DNA from: Crossiella cryophila
GTDB lineage: Bacteria > Actinomycetota > Actinomycetes > Mycobacteriales > Pseudonocardiaceae
NCBI RefSeq assembly: GCF_014204915.1
Contig: NZ_JACHMH010000001.1
Coordinates: 5,233,501-5,297,500 of the forward strand
Length of the DNA: 64,000 nt
Reading direction: 5' to 3'
Shown here: positions 26,375 to 35,842 of the stretch, piece by piece
How the letters are laid out: every line of letters starts with the position of its first letter
How positions within the stretch are numbered: position 1 is the stretch's first letter
Made by a program: the position numbers and the translations under genes
Notes under the pieces: model-generated
The model's input: the letters and a program-made list of their open reading frames with translations, nothing else
Databases searched by the model: none
Told to the model about the DNA's origin: nothing

Positions 26375-27736
26375 CTACAGCCGGAGTGACTTCTTGTTCA
26401 TGAACTCCTCGATCCCGGCCGGCCCCAGCTCGCGCCCCATGCCGGAGCGCTTGATGCCGCCGAAGGGCAGATCAGCCTGGGAGCCGCCCGCGCTGTTGAG
26501 GTAGACCATGCCGGACTCGAGCTGCTCGGCGACCCGGCGCAGCCGCACCGGATCGGTGCCCCACACGCTCGCGCCCAGCCCGAACGGCGAGTCGTTGGCG
26601 ATCGCGATCGCCTCCTCCTCGTTCTCTGCCTTGAACACCAGCACCACCGGCCCGAAGATCTCCTCCCGGTAGGCGTCCATCTCCGGCGTCACATCGGTGA
26701 GCACGGTCGCCTCCAGGAACGCCCCCGGCCCCGGCACCCGGTGCCCACCGGCGCGCAGTGTCGCGCCCTGCCGGACCGCCTTCTCGATCTGCCCGGCCAC
26801 CTCGTCCGCCGCGGCCGCCGAGGCCAGTGGCGGCAGCTTGGTCGCCGGGTCGGCCGGGTCGCCGGGCAGGTAGAACTCGGCCACCCGCTTGCTGATCCGG
26901 TCCACGAAATCCTCGTAGAGGTCGGCCAGCACGATCATCCGCTTGGGCGCGTTGCAGGACTGCCCGCAGTTGCGCATCCGCGCGGTCGCGGTGGCCCGCA
27001 CGGTCTCGTCCAGGTCGGCGGTGTCCAGCACGATCAGCGGATCGGCGCCGCCCAGCTCCAGCACCGCCTTCTTCAGGTTGCGCCCGGCCTCCGCGGCCAC
27101 CGAGATCCCGGCCTGCTCACTGCCGGTCAGCGACACGCCCTGGATCCGCGGATCGGCCAGGATCGCCGGCACCTGCCGGCTGGAGGCGAAGGTGTTGACG
27201 TAGACGTCGTCCGGGACTCCGGCGTCGCGCAGGATCTGCTCGATGGCCACCGCGGAGCGCGGGCAGATCGAGGCGTGCTTGAGCAGGATCGTGTTGCCCA
27301 GCAACAGGTTCGGCGCCACGAACCGGGCCACCTGGTAGCAGGGGAAGTTCCACGGCATCACACCCAGCAGCGCGCCCAGCGGCTCCTTGGTGATCACCGC
27401 CTCGCCGCCGCGGATGGCCAGGGGCTCCTCCGCGATCAGCTTCGGACCGTGTTCGCCGTAGTAGGTGAAGATGTCCACCACCACGCCGACCTCGCCGAGG
27501 CCCTCGCCGACCCGCTTGCCCATCTCCAGCGTCATGATCGCGGCCAGTTCCTCGGCCCGCTCGGCGAAGAGTTCCGCCGCCCGCAGCACGATCCGGGCCC
27601 GCTCCTGCACCGGCCGCCGCCGCCAGGCCGCGAAACCCCGGTGCACCCGCTCGATGGCGGCGCGCACCTCCTCCTCGGTCGCGTTCGGGATCTGCTCGAC
27701 CAGTTCGCCCGTCGCCGGGTTGGTGACCGTGTACAT
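26375..27736 (-). CDS. NAD(P)-dependent aldehyde dehydrogenase, succinate-semialdehyde dehydrogenase-like
   Basis: A 453-residue ALDH. Catalytic C261 lies in NCGQSCNAPKRM, general-base E227 in VLELGGADP, oxyanion N130 in VMPWNFP, and the C-terminal ends PFGGIKRSGMGRELG. The sequence around MPWNFPCYQVARFVAPNL is typical of the short succinate-semialdehyde dehydrogenases (GabD/SSADH-type). The ATG at 27736 follows GGAGGG by 10 nt. The 27737-27861 stretch upstream probably carries its promoter; the TATATCGTATGCAGAC region is A/T-rich. Confidence 0.88.
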   Translation of the reverse strand: MYTVTNPATGELVEQIPNATEEEVRAAIERVHRGFAAWRRRPVQERARIVLRAAELFAERAEELAAIMTLEMGKRVGEGLGEVGVVVDIFTYYGEHGPKLIAEEPLAIRGGEAVITKEPLGALLGVMPWNFPCYQVARFVAPNLLLGNTILLKHASICPRSAVAIEQILRDAGVPDDVYVNTFASSRQVPAILADPRIQGVSLTGSEQAGISVAAEAGRNLKKAVLELGGADPLIVLDTADLDETVRATATARMRNCGQSCNAPKRMIVLADLYEDFVDRISKRVAEFYLPGDPADPATKLPPLASAAAADEVAGQIEKAVRQGATLRAGGHRVPGPGAFLEATVLTDVTPEMDAYREEIFGPVVLVFKAENEEEAIAIANDSPFGLGASVWGTDPVRLRRVAEQLESGMVYLNSAGGSQADLPFGGIKRSGMGRELGPAGIEEFMNKKSLRL

Positions 27737-27861
27737 GTGCGGCCAGCCCTCCGTTCGCCACCCTCTACCCACTACCGTATATCGTATGCAGACTACTGTG
27801 TACCCCGCGTTGAGCGGTGGGGTAGTCGTGGTGTGACCGGGGTCCCAGGGGGTTGACAGCG

Positions 27862-27898
27862 AAAAGCGGCCGGCCCACACCTGGTGCGGGCCGGCCGC
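27862..27898 (-). terminator. Intrinsic terminator of the RTX-like gene
   Basis: On the minus strand an 11-bp GC stem (27898-27888 with 27876-27866, GCGGCCGGCCC and its complement) around an 11-nt loop is followed directly by TTTT. It lies 24 bp after the stop of the RTX-like gene. Confidence 0.8.
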
Positions 27899-27921
27899 TG
27901 GGCCGTGCTGCGAGCTGGGGG

Positions 27922-28845
27922 TTACGGCTTGCAGTTGTCGACGCTGCCGACCGACTTGGGGGTGAAAACGCAGGTGTCGTTGCCGAGCCCGCCGTCGACC
28001 TCGCCTTCCTCGTCGTTGCTGGGGGCCTGCCTGCCGGTGTCGCTGTTGCGTCCGCCGGTCAGGGTGATCTTGTCGTCGCCAGGGCCGCCGAAGACCTTCC
28101 CGGCCAGCTCCGGATCGGCGACGTCGTTGCCGTTGGCCTCGCCGGTGGCGGTGTCGCAGGTCTCCAGGCGAGGCTCACCGCCGATGAGGGTGATGGTGTC
28201 GTTGCCCTTGCCGCCGGTGACGGTGCCGCTGTTGGCCGCGTCGCCGCACTTGGTGGTCCCGCTGCGGCCGCCCTGCAGGAGGATGGTGTCGTCGCCCTCG
28301 TTGCCGTTGACCTTGCCGGTGCCGGCGTTGGCGATGTTGACGTTGTCGGTGGCGTTGCCGCCGTAGAGCTTGATGGTGTCGTTGCCGGGACCACCGTTGA
28401 TGATGCCGTCGTTGCCGTGCGCGCCGAAGTCGTAACCCTCCCGGCCGAGGGTGATGGTGTCGTTGCCCAGCCCGCCGTTGATGATGCCCAGGTTGGCCGC
28501 GCGGGTGTCGACGATGGAGGAGAACTTGTCGTTGCCCGGTCCCAGGTTGACGGTGTCCGGCGGGCCATCCGCCTGGGCGGGGTAGACGCCGCCGAAGAAC
28601 ACGTCGTCGTCCCCGGCCCCGGCGTAGACGATGACGGATTCCTCGCCGTCGTTCAGGTCGGTGACGTGGCACTTGATGACGTCATTGCCGTCAGTGCCGA
28701 AGATGTCGAAGTGGTCGCCCTTGTCCACGCCCCTGGTGGGCTTGCCGTTGACGGTGCACACGGGATCCTGCGCGTGGGCAGGCAGCGTGCCGAAGGCCAT
28801 GGTCATGCCCACAGCGAGGGCAAGGTAGGGCAGTTTCCTGAGCAT
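27922..28845 (-). CDS. Secreted RTX-like calcium-binding repeat protein
   Basis: A 307-residue exported protein. Signal peptide: KLPYLALAVGMTMAFGTLPAHA. The mature part is built of glycine/aspartate nonapeptides of the hemolysin-type calcium-binding class, such as GGLGNDTIT, GGPGNDTIK, GNEGDDTIL, GGKGNDTIT, GGPGDDKIT and GGLGNDTCV, interspersed with longer loops. Cysteines are few (about six), likely forming disulfides. Such beta-rolls fold on calcium binding outside the cell. No catalytic domain is present, so a structural or surface role is likely. A decayed paralog lies just upstream. Confidence 0.85.
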   Translation of the reverse strand: MLRKLPYLALAVGMTMAFGTLPAHAQDPVCTVNGKPTRGVDKGDHFDIFGTDGNDVIKCHVTDLNDGEESVIVYAGAGDDDVFFGGVYPAQADGPPDTVNLGPGNDKFSSIVDTRAANLGIINGGLGNDTITLGREGYDFGAHGNDGIINGGPGNDTIKLYGGNATDNVNIANAGTGKVNGNEGDDTILLQGGRSGTTKCGDAANSGTVTGGKGNDTITLIGGEPRLETCDTATGEANGNDVADPELAGKVFGGPGDDKITLTGGRNSDTGRQAPSNDEEGEVDGGLGNDTCVFTPKSVGSVDNCKP

Positions 28846-28989
28846 GGGTACCCCTTTTTGTGAAATTACGAAATTGTGGCCGTTGCCACATCACTTGACC
28901 GTCACGGCCATTCGTGGCCAGTTCGGTCACCTCGCCGCGGCACGGGGTCTGGGTGCCACGTCGGAGACTTCGCGTCGGCGGTTAGCCGG

Positions 28990-29178
28990 CTAAACCGCAG
29001 GGTGAGCTACTTTTTCCAGCCCTGGACCAAGCACTCGGGCCTGGGGGGTGAAGACGCAGGTGTCGTTGCCGCCGGTGCCCTGGAAGATGCCGCGGCCGCG
29101 CGTAGGCGGGCAGCGCGCTAAACGCCATGATCACGCCCACAATCGAGGCCAGGAGGATGGTATTTTGCGCACCGACAT
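28990..29178 (-). pseudogene. Remnant of an RTX-like paralog, internally deleted and frameshifted
   Basis: Reading leftward from 29178 gives MSVRKIPSS. After a shift of one base it continues LLASIVGVIMAFSALPAYARG and then jumps straight to GGNDTCVFTPQ, which matches the last repeat of the intact RTX-like protein next door (LGNDTCVFTPK). Thus the signal peptide and the final repeat remain while the repeat body is lost. The signal-peptide frameshift makes translation unlikely. Flanking stretches 28846-28989 and 29179-29325 hold no gene; the first should contain the promoter of the intact copy, and the second is A/T-rich. Confidence 0.65.
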
Positions 29179-29325
29179 CCCCCGCCTGACGTTTTTATCC
29201 TTGCTGCGCAATTACCATAGACCCATTCGGCCGGTACCATTGTGGCCCATTCGACGGTCACTCATTAAAACAGCCAAATATTGCCCTGTGTCACAAAATT
29301 GACCGGCGGCCAGGGCCATTCGTGG

Positions 29326-30990
29326 TCAGCGCAGCCCTTCCGCGATCGTGGTGGCCAGCGTGGTCACTCCGGCGCAGCGCTGGGCCGAGGGCTGGGTGCC
29401 GCGCCAGATGATCTCGATCCGCTCGATCGGGTCCCGCCGGTAGGTGATCGAGGCCAGGCACTTGTCGTCCCCGGCGCCTGCCGGCAGCAGCACGACCTCG
29501 CGGCCCGCGATCGTTTGCACCTGGCCGTCCTCGGGCGGGTCGGTGCGGTAGAAGTTGACCAGCACCGCCGGGTCGGCGTTGGGCGCCGTCCAGAAGCAGC
29601 TCCAGCCGCCGAGACCGGGTTTGCGGGTGATCTGCTTGGTGCCGAACGGACCGCTGAGCTGCTCGCCGGTCAGCAGGTCGCAGGCACTCAGCGCGGACAG
29701 GGAGCCGGGCTGGGTGACGCGGCGGGGCAGCGGGCCGCGGTGGTAGGCGCTGAGCACGCCCGGCACCAGGGCCTCGGCCAGCGCGCACAGCTCCGGCGGA
29801 CGCTCGTTCTGCCAGGCGGAGATCACCACCCGGTATCCGCCCGGCAGGTGCACGATCCGCCGGCACTGGTCGCCGTCGCGGTCCTCGCGCACCGGCAGCG
29901 GCTCGGTGGCCGCAGCCAAGGGGTGCTGCGGCACCTCGAAGGAGTCGACGTCCGGACCGGTTTCCAGCCGGACGTAGAGGTCCACCTCCAGGTTCCCGCG
30001 CAGCTTCGTGTGCAACAGGCAGGCGTTGAACGATCCGCGCTCCGCCGCGTACCTGGTCGGGCCGTACCGGTCCAGTTCGCGCGGATCGATCAGCCCGCAG
30101 GCCTCGACGGTGCGCGGGTCGCCGACGAAGGCCGGACCGGCGGCCACGGGGGAGACGCCCGTGGTGGGGGTGGCGGTCTGCGGCGGGGTTTCCCAGACCG
30201 GCACCAGCGCGATGACCGCGGCGGTGACCGCGACCAGGCCGACGCTCGCCGTGACCAGCAGTTTCCGTCGGCGGGGCAGGTCGGCGGCGGCCTTGCGGAA
30301 CAACTCGCGGGCACGCACCGCGGCAGGGCGGAGCTGTGGATCGGGGTTGGTCAGCGCGGCCAGCACCTTGGTCAGGGCGCGGCCCGCCCCGGTCGGCGGC
30401 AGGCCCTCGGTCGCGGCGGTCAGCGTGGCGCCCAGCGCGTACAGATCGATCGCGGGGGTGGCGAAACCGCCCGCGAGCACCTCCGGGGCCAGGAACCCGT
30501 CCGTGCCCGCCACCTGGGCACTGCCGGTGCGGGTGACCTGGGACCAGCTCGCGATGCCCAGGTCGGTCAGCTTGGCCACGCCCTCGGCGGTGACCAGCAC
30601 GTTCGCCGGGGTGATGTCGCGGTGCACCATGTTCCGCTCGTGCATGGCCACCAGCGCGTCCGCGATCTGCGCGCCGATCCCGGCCGCCGTGCGCGCGGGC
30701 ACCGGACCGTCCTCGCGCAGGATCTCGGCCAGGCTGCGCGAGGGCAGGTACTCCTGCACCAGCCAGCGCTGCCCGTCCTGCTCGGCCACATCGTGCACGG
30801 CGATCACGTTCGGGTGCTGGAGTCCGGCGCCGATCCGGGCCTCCCGGCGCAGCTGCTCGCTCTCGCCGACCTTGAGCGCCACCTCGCGGCGCAGCTCCAG
30901 GTCGGTCGCCTGCCAGACGACCCCCATGCCGCCCGCGCCGACGACGCGCTCCAGCCGATACCTGTTCGCGATCACCGTGCCGGGTTGCAT
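29326..30990 (-). CDS. Membrane-anchored serine/threonine protein kinase (PknB-type)
   Basis: A 554-residue receptor-like kinase. Kinase domain 10-230: glycine loop VGAGGMGVV, K40, catalytic HRDITPAN (D125) and DLG (D143) instead of the usual DFG. A single transmembrane segment follows near 245-265 (KLLVTASVGLVAVTAAVIAL). The extracellular domain of about 290 residues has six or more cysteines and internal pseudo-duplication (EACGLIDPREL and SACDLLTGEQL), resembling DUF3558-type sensor domains. It may sense an external ligand and phosphorylate cytosolic targets. The gene lies alone between the RTX remnant and prpR. Confidence 0.9.
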   Translation of the reverse strand: MQPGTVIANRYRLERVVGAGGMGVVWQATDLELRREVALKVGESEQLRREARIGAGLQHPNVIAVHDVAEQDGQRWLVQEYLPSRSLAEILREDGPVPARTAAGIGAQIADALVAMHERNMVHRDITPANVLVTAEGVAKLTDLGIASWSQVTRTGSAQVAGTDGFLAPEVLAGGFATPAIDLYALGATLTAATEGLPPTGAGRALTKVLAALTNPDPQLRPAAVRARELFRKAAADLPRRRKLLVTASVGLVAVTAAVIALVPVWETPPQTATPTTGVSPVAAGPAFVGDPRTVEACGLIDPRELDRYGPTRYAAERGSFNACLLHTKLRGNLEVDLYVRLETGPDVDSFEVPQHPLAAATEPLPVREDRDGDQCRRIVHLPGGYRVVISAWQNERPPELCALAEALVPGVLSAYHRGPLPRRVTQPGSLSALSACDLLTGEQLSGPFGTKQITRKPGLGGWSCFWTAPNADPAVLVNFYRTDPPEDGQVQTIAGREVVLLPAGAGDDKCLASITYRRDPIERIEIIWRGTQPSAQRCAGVTTLATTIAEGLR

Positions 30991-31040
30991 GCGGGCGATC
31001 CTAGGCGTCCTGGCTGCACTTTTGGCTCGAATCCGGTGGT

Positions 31041-32441
31041 TCAGGCCTCCGGCGGGTAGGGCAGCAGGCTGCTCACGTGCTCCTGCACCCGCAGGGGTTT
31101 CCCGATTGCCGGAAATGCCCGTTGCGGGCAGGCCGGGCGCTCGCACACCTTGCAGCCCATGCCGATGCCGGTGATCGCCGCGCCAGCGCCCAGCGCCAGG
31201 CCGTCGGAGTAGACCAGCCGCTTGGCGTGCCGGAGTTCGCAGCCGAGGCCGATGGCGAAGCTCTTGCCGGGGTCGCCGTGTCCGCCCGCGGCCCTGGTGA
31301 CGGTGCGGGCCAGCCAGAAGTACTGCTTGCCGTCGGGCAGTTCGGCGATCTGGGTGAGGATGCGGCCGGGCGCGCTGAACGCCTCGTAGACGATCCACAG
31401 TGGACACGAGCCGCCGACCCTGGAGAAGTGGAAACCGGTGGCGGACTGGCGTTTGGAGATGTTGCCCGCCCGGTCCACCCGGACGAAGGAGAACGGCACG
31501 CCGCGGGTTCCCTTGCGCTGCAAGGTGGACAGCCGATGGCAGATGGTCTCGAAGCCCACCCCGAACTCCTCGGACAGCCGGGTGATGTCGTAGCGATGGC
31601 GTTCGGCCGCGCCCAGGAACACCCGGTAGGGCAACACCAGCGCGCCCGCGAAGTAGTTGGCCAGCCCGATCCTGGCCAGCCGGTGCGCGGTCTCCTCGCT
31701 GAACCCGCCGCCGCGCACCAGACCCTCGATCACCTCCCCGGCCTCCAGCAGCGCGAGTTCGGAGGCCAGCCGGAAGGCGGACTGACCGGGGCGCAGGGTG
31801 GGGGACAGGCGCAGGGTCCTGGTGCGTCGGTCGAAGCGGTGCTGATCGCTGCCCAGCGGTTCCTCGACCACCCGCACCCGGTGCCGTTCCAGCAGCCCGG
31901 CGATCAGGCCGGCGCGCACCTGGCCGGGGCGCAACCGCAGTTCCGCGGCCAGCCGCTCGGCGGGCTCGTCCAGTTCGGCCACGTGGTTGTGCCGCCGGTA
32001 GAACCAGTCCCGCACCTCCTCGTGCGGCTGCCGCACGCTGGTGCGGTCCAGGCCCTGTTCGGCGACCAGCGCGGTGATGTTCTCCACCGCCTCCCGGTAG
32101 CGCTGGTGCAGGGTGACCAGGGTGCGGGCCACCTCGGGCAGCTTTGTGGTCAGCTCGTCGACCTGGAGTGCGGAGACCGCGCCAGTCACGGTGTCGTCGG
32201 CGAAGACCTCGCGCACGTCGGCGACGAGCCGGGCGATGTCCTGCGGGGCGAAGAACTCCGCGTCCACGCCGAAGTGCTCGGTCAGCCGCAGCAGCACCGG
32301 CAGGGTCAGCGGGCGGGCGTTGTGCTCGAGCTGGTTGACGTAGCTGGGCGAGATGCCCAGCAGCCGGGCCAGCGCCGACTGCGACATCGACCGGTCCTCC
32401 CGCAGCTGCCGCAACCGGGCGCCCGCGAACAACTTCTCCAC
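31041..32441 (-). CDS. prpR: PrpR-like XRE-family regulator with C-terminal iron-sulfur/DUF2083 domain
   Basis: A 466-residue regulator. An N-terminal helix-turn-helix of XRE type (about 8-62, SQSALARLLGISPSYVNQLE) is followed by a degenerate IrrE/ImmA-like domain without HExxH and the DUF2083 C-terminal domain. The C-terminal cysteines CPLW, LGCEL and GCKVCERPACPQR match those of the mycobacterial PrpR/RamB group, where PrpR binds an Fe-S cluster and short-chain acyl-CoA. It diverges from hbd-prpDBC, which identifies it as the methylcitrate-cycle regulator. It starts at GTG 32441. A paralog at 39257-40678 stands beside the glyoxylate genes. Confidence 0.85.
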   Translation of the reverse strand: MEKLFAGARLRQLREDRSMSQSALARLLGISPSYVNQLEHNARPLTLPVLLRLTEHFGVDAEFFAPQDIARLVADVREVFADDTVTGAVSALQVDELTTKLPEVARTLVTLHQRYREAVENITALVAEQGLDRTSVRQPHEEVRDWFYRRHNHVAELDEPAERLAAELRLRPGQVRAGLIAGLLERHRVRVVEEPLGSDQHRFDRRTRTLRLSPTLRPGQSAFRLASELALLEAGEVIEGLVRGGGFSEETAHRLARIGLANYFAGALVLPYRVFLGAAERHRYDITRLSEEFGVGFETICHRLSTLQRKGTRGVPFSFVRVDRAGNISKRQSATGFHFSRVGGSCPLWIVYEAFSAPGRILTQIAELPDGKQYFWLARTVTRAAGGHGDPGKSFAIGLGCELRHAKRLVYSDGLALGAGAAITGIGMGCKVCERPACPQRAFPAIGKPLRVQEHVSSLLPYPPEA

Positions 32442-32572
32442 CCGCCGACTGTAACAACTGTGACAAGCGACGGCCGGACATTCACAACAGTTCACAGGCC
32501 CGAGCACTGGTCGGTGTCCAGGCTCGCTGGCACTGTGGAGATCAAGACGTCACAACGTTCACAAGGAGGGTC
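32442..32572. promoter_or_regulatory. prpR / hbd-prpDBC divergent control region with repeated TTCACAAC-type motifs
   Basis: 131 bp with at least three related motifs: GTAACAACTGTGACAA (32451-32466), TTCACAACAGTTCACA (32481-32496) and TCACAACGTTCACAA (32550-32564). The last lies directly before the AAGGAGG ribosome site of hbd. The recurrence of CACAAC..GTTCACA suggests binding sites for the adjacent PrpR-like regulator, one overlapping each gene start. Binding is inferred from repetition and position. Confidence 0.6.
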
Positions 32573-33442
32573 ATGAGCAGCGAGATCGCCAGGGTCGCGG
32601 TGATCGGCGCCGGGCAGATGGGCGCCGGGATCGCCGAGGTGTGCGCGCGGGCCGGGCTGGACGTGCTGGTGTGCGAGCAGGACACCCGCGCGGTCGAGGC
32701 CGGTCGGGCGCGCATCCAGCACTCGCTGGACCGGGCGGTGCGGGCGGGCAAGCTGGACCGGGCCGAGGCCGGGCGGGCGAGCCGGCGGCTGCGGTTCGGC
32801 ACCGACTTGGGCGAGCTGAGCGACCGGCAGCTGGTGATCGAGGCCGTGCTGGAGGACGAGCAGGTCAAGACCGAACTGTTCGCCACCATGGACAAGGTGG
32901 TCGAGGACCCGGCCGCGATCCTGGCCTCCAACACCTCCGCCATCCCGATCATGCGCCTGGGCATGGCCACCGGGCGGGCCGGGCAGGTGCTCGGACTGCA
33001 CTTCTTCAACCCGGCGCCGGTGCTGCCACTGGTGGAGGTGGTCGGCTCACTGCTCACCACACCGTCCACTGTGGACAGGATGGAGCGGTTCGCCACCGAT
33101 GTCCTTGGCAAGCAGACCATCCGGGCCGGTGATCGCGCCGGGTTCGTGGTGAACAAGCTGCTGGTGCCCTACCTGCTTTCCGCGATCCGGATGGTCGAGT
33201 CCGGCTTCGCCACCGCGGCCGATGTGGACCGGGGCATGGAACTGGGCACCGCGCACCCGATGGGCCCGCTGCGGCTGAGTGACCTGATCGGCCTGGACAC
33301 GGTGGCCGCGATCGCCGAATCGCTGTACGCGGAGTTCAAGGAACCGCTCTACACCCCGCCGCCGTTGTTGCTGCGCATGGTCGACGCCGGGTTGCTGGGC
33401 AAGAAGTCCGGTCGCGGGTTCCACGTCCACGGAGGCAAGTGA
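32573..33442 (+). CDS. 3-hydroxyacyl-CoA (3-hydroxybutyryl-CoA) dehydrogenase
   Basis: A 289-residue NAD-dependent dehydrogenase: Rossmann motif [21 protein letters not shown] at residue 8, catalytic His in [18 protein letters not shown], then [14 protein letters not shown] and the C-terminal domain ending [14 protein letters not shown]. It oxidises 3-hydroxybutyryl-CoA in fatty acid or butyrate metabolism. It is the first gene of the prp operon and overlaps prpD by one base (TGATG). That placement is not the usual prp layout; it may feed odd-chain or C5 acyl-CoA toward propionyl-CoA. Confidence 0.9.
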   Translation: MSSEIARVAVIGAGQMGAGIAEVCARAGLDVLVCEQDTRAVEAGRARIQHSLDRAVRAGKLDRAEAGRASRRLRFGTDLGELSDRQLVIEAVLEDEQVKTELFATMDKVVEDPAAILASNTSAIPIMRLGMATGRAGQVLGLHFFNPAPVLPLVEVVGSLLTTPSTVDRMERFATDVLGKQTIRAGDRAGFVVNKLLVPYLLSAIRMVESGFATAADVDRGMELGTAHPMGPLRLSDLIGLDTVAAIAESLYAEFKEPLYTPPPLLLRMVDAGLLGKKSGRGFHVHGGK

Positions 33443-34923
33443 TGATCAACCACACCGTGCGCGCCTACCGCCCGGACGAGAGCCTGCCCAGGGAAGAGCA
33501 GCTGGCCTGGAAGCTGGCCGCGGTGGCCACCGACCCGGTCCCGGTGCCCGCCGAGGTCACCGAGATGGTGATCAACCGGTTCATCGACAACGCCGCCGTG
33601 GCCGCGGCTTCCTTGTCCCGCAAGCCGGTCCGGGCCGCGCGGGACCAGGCCCTCGCGCACCCGCGTACCCCTGGCGCCGCCGTTTTTGGTGTGCCCGGCC
33701 GGTATTCGCCGGAGTGGGCGGCCTGGGCCAACGGCGTGGCCGTGCGCGAACTGGACCACCACGACACCTTCCTGGCCGCCGACTACTCCCACCCCGGCGA
33801 CAACATCCCGCCGATCCTGGCCGTGGCCCAGCACACCGGGCGTTCCGGCGCGGATCTGGTACGCGGCATCGCGGCGGGCTACGAACTCCAGGTCGACCTG
33901 GTGCGCGGGATCTGCCTGCACGAGCACAAAATCGACCACATCGCACACCTCGGCCCGTCCGCCGCCGGTGGTATCGGCGCGTTGCTGGGGCTGTCCACCG
34001 AGACCGTGTACCAGGCGATCGGCCAGGCGTTGCACACCACCACCGCCACCCGCCAGTCCCGCAAGGGCGAGATCTCCTCCTGGAAGGCATACGCACCCGC
34101 CTTCGCGGGCAAGGCCGCGATCGAGGCGGTGGACCGGGCGTTGCGCGGGGAGGGCGCGCCGAGCCCGATCTACGAGGGCGCGGACGGCGTGATCGCCTGG
34201 CTGCTCGGCGGTCCGGAGGCGGTGTACACGGTGCCGCTGCCCGCGCCCGGCGAGTCCAAACTGTCTATTTTGGACACCTACACCAAGGAGCACTCGGCCG
34301 AGTACCAGAGCCAGGCGCTGATCGACCTGGCCCGCAGGCTCGGTCCTCGGGTCGGCGAGCTGGGGAAGGTGGAGCGGATCGTGATCCACACCAGCCACCA
34401 CACCCACTTCGTGATCGGCTCCGGTGCCGGCGATCCGCAGAAGTACGACCCGAACGCCAGCCGGGAAACCCTGGACCACTCCATCCCGTACATCTTCGCG
34501 GTGGCCCTGCAGGACTGGGCCTGGCACCACGAACGCTCCTACGACCGCGCCCGCGCCACCCGGCCGGACACCGTGGAGCTGTGGCAGAAGATCAGCACGG
34601 TGGAGGACCCGGAGTGGACCCGCCGCTACCACGAGCCGGAACCGGCCTTCGGCGGCCGGGTCGAGGTGCTGCTGGCCGACGGCAGCACGATCACCGACGA
34701 GATCGCGGTCGCCGACGCCCACCCGGCCGGGGCCCGCCCGTTCGCCCGCGAGCAGTACGTGGCCAAGTTCCGCGCCCTGGCCGAGGGCGTTCTCACCACC
34801 GCCGACCAGGACCGCTTCCTGGACACCGTGTCCCGGCTGGACCGGCTCACCCCGGCCGAGGTCGCCAACCTCGCCCTCCCCGCCGGACTGCCAGCCGAGC
34901 CCGTCACCAAGGGAATCTTCTGA
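33442..34923 (+). CDS. prpD: 2-methylcitrate dehydratase PrpD (MmgE/PrpD family)
   Basis: A 493-residue MmgE/PrpD protein. Characteristic blocks: [80 protein letters not shown] and [14 protein letters not shown]. It dehydrates 2-methylcitrate to 2-methyl-cis-aconitate in propionate catabolism. The ATG at 33442 overlaps the preceding TGA and follows GGAGG by 6 nt; its own stop overlaps the prpB start in the same way, so translation is coupled along the operon. Confidence 0.95.
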   Translation: MINHTVRAYRPDESLPREEQLAWKLAAVATDPVPVPAEVTEMVINRFIDNAAVAAASLSRKPVRAARDQALAHPRTPGAAVFGVPGRYSPEWAAWANGVAVRELDHHDTFLAADYSHPGDNIPPILAVAQHTGRSGADLVRGIAAGYELQVDLVRGICLHEHKIDHIAHLGPSAAGGIGALLGLSTETVYQAIGQALHTTTATRQSRKGEISSWKAYAPAFAGKAAIEAVDRALRGEGAPSPIYEGADGVIAWLLGGPEAVYTVPLPAPGESKLSILDTYTKEHSAEYQSQALIDLARRLGPRVGELGKVERIVIHTSHHTHFVIGSGAGDPQKYDPNASRETLDHSIPYIFAVALQDWAWHHERSYDRARATRPDTVELWQKISTVEDPEWTRRYHEPEPAFGGRVEVLLADGSTITDEIAVADAHPAGARPFAREQYVAKFRALAEGVLTTADQDRFLDTVSRLDRLTPAEVANLALPAGLPAEPVTKGIF

Positions 34924-35816
34924 TGCTGCACGCCATCCCCAGCGCCGCCGACAAACGCAAGGCCCTGCGCGCCGGACTCGACTCCGGCCGCCTGCTCAAG
35001 CTCCCTGGCGCGTTCAACCCGTTGTCCGCGAAGCTGATCGAACGCCACGGTTTCCACGGCGTGTACATCTCCGGCGCGGTGATCTCGGCCGACCTGGGCC
35101 TGCCCGACATCGGTCTGACCACCCTCACCGAGGTCGCCGGACGCGCCCAGCAGATCGCCAGGGTGACCGCGTTGCCCTCCCTGGTCGACGCCGACACCGG
35201 CTTCGGCGAGCCGATGAACGCGGCCAGGACGGTGCAGGTGCTGGAGGACGCGGGCGTCGCCGGGCTGCACCTGGAGGACCAGGTGAACCCGAAGCGCTGC
35301 GGGCACCTGGACGGCAAGGACGTGGTGGAGCTGGACGTCGCGGTGCGCCGGATCAAGGCCGCGGTGGCCGCCCGCCGCGATCCCGACTTCGTCATCGCCG
35401 CCCGCACCGACGCGAAATCCGTGCTGGGCCTGGACGAGGCCATCCGGCGTGCCAAGGCCTTCGCCGACGCGGGCGCGGACCTGATCTTCCCGGAGGCACT
35501 GACCGACGCGGCCGAGTTCGAGGCGTTCCGGGCCGCGGTGGAGGTGCCGATCCTGGCCAACATGACCGAGTTCGGCAAAAGCCGCCTGCTCGACGCCCGC
35601 ACCCTGGAGTCAGCGGGCGTCAACGTGGTGATCTACCCGGTCACCCTGCTGCGACTGGCCATGCACGCCGCCGACACCGGCCTGCGCGAGATCACCGAAC
35701 AGGGCACGCAGGAGGGCCTGCTGGACCGGATGCAGCACCGCCGCGACCTGTATGACCTGCTGGATTACCAGCGCTACAACGCTTTCGACGACCAGGTCTT
35801 CAACTTCCGGGTCTGA
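34923..35816 (+). CDS. prpB: 2-methylisocitrate lyase PrpB
   Basis: A 297-residue isocitrate-lyase superfamily enzyme. It shows SGAVISADLGLPDIGLTTL, the Mg-binding DADTGFG, the catalytic-loop KRCGH (about 121-125) and AARTDAKSVLGLDEAI. It splits 2-methylisocitrate into pyruvate and succinate, the last step of the methylcitrate cycle. The ATG overlaps the prpD stop by one base. It is shorter than the true isocitrate lyase encoded at 40824, as expected for PrpB. Confidence 0.95.
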   Translation: MLHAIPSAADKRKALRAGLDSGRLLKLPGAFNPLSAKLIERHGFHGVYISGAVISADLGLPDIGLTTLTEVAGRAQQIARVTALPSLVDADTGFGEPMNAARTVQVLEDAGVAGLHLEDQVNPKRCGHLDGKDVVELDVAVRRIKAAVAARRDPDFVIAARTDAKSVLGLDEAIRRAKAFADAGADLIFPEALTDAAEFEAFRAAVEVPILANMTEFGKSRLLDARTLESAGVNVVIYPVTLLRLAMHAADTGLREITEQGTQEGLLDRMQHRRDLYDLLDYQRYNAFDDQVFNFRV

Positions 35817-35842
35817 CCCGCGCCACCCCGAGAGGACCCACG

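Noticed and set aside
28859-29325. Small plus-strand frames between the RTX-like gene and the kinase
   Set aside because: No ribosome sites or domains; the minus strand instead shows an eroded RTX paralog.
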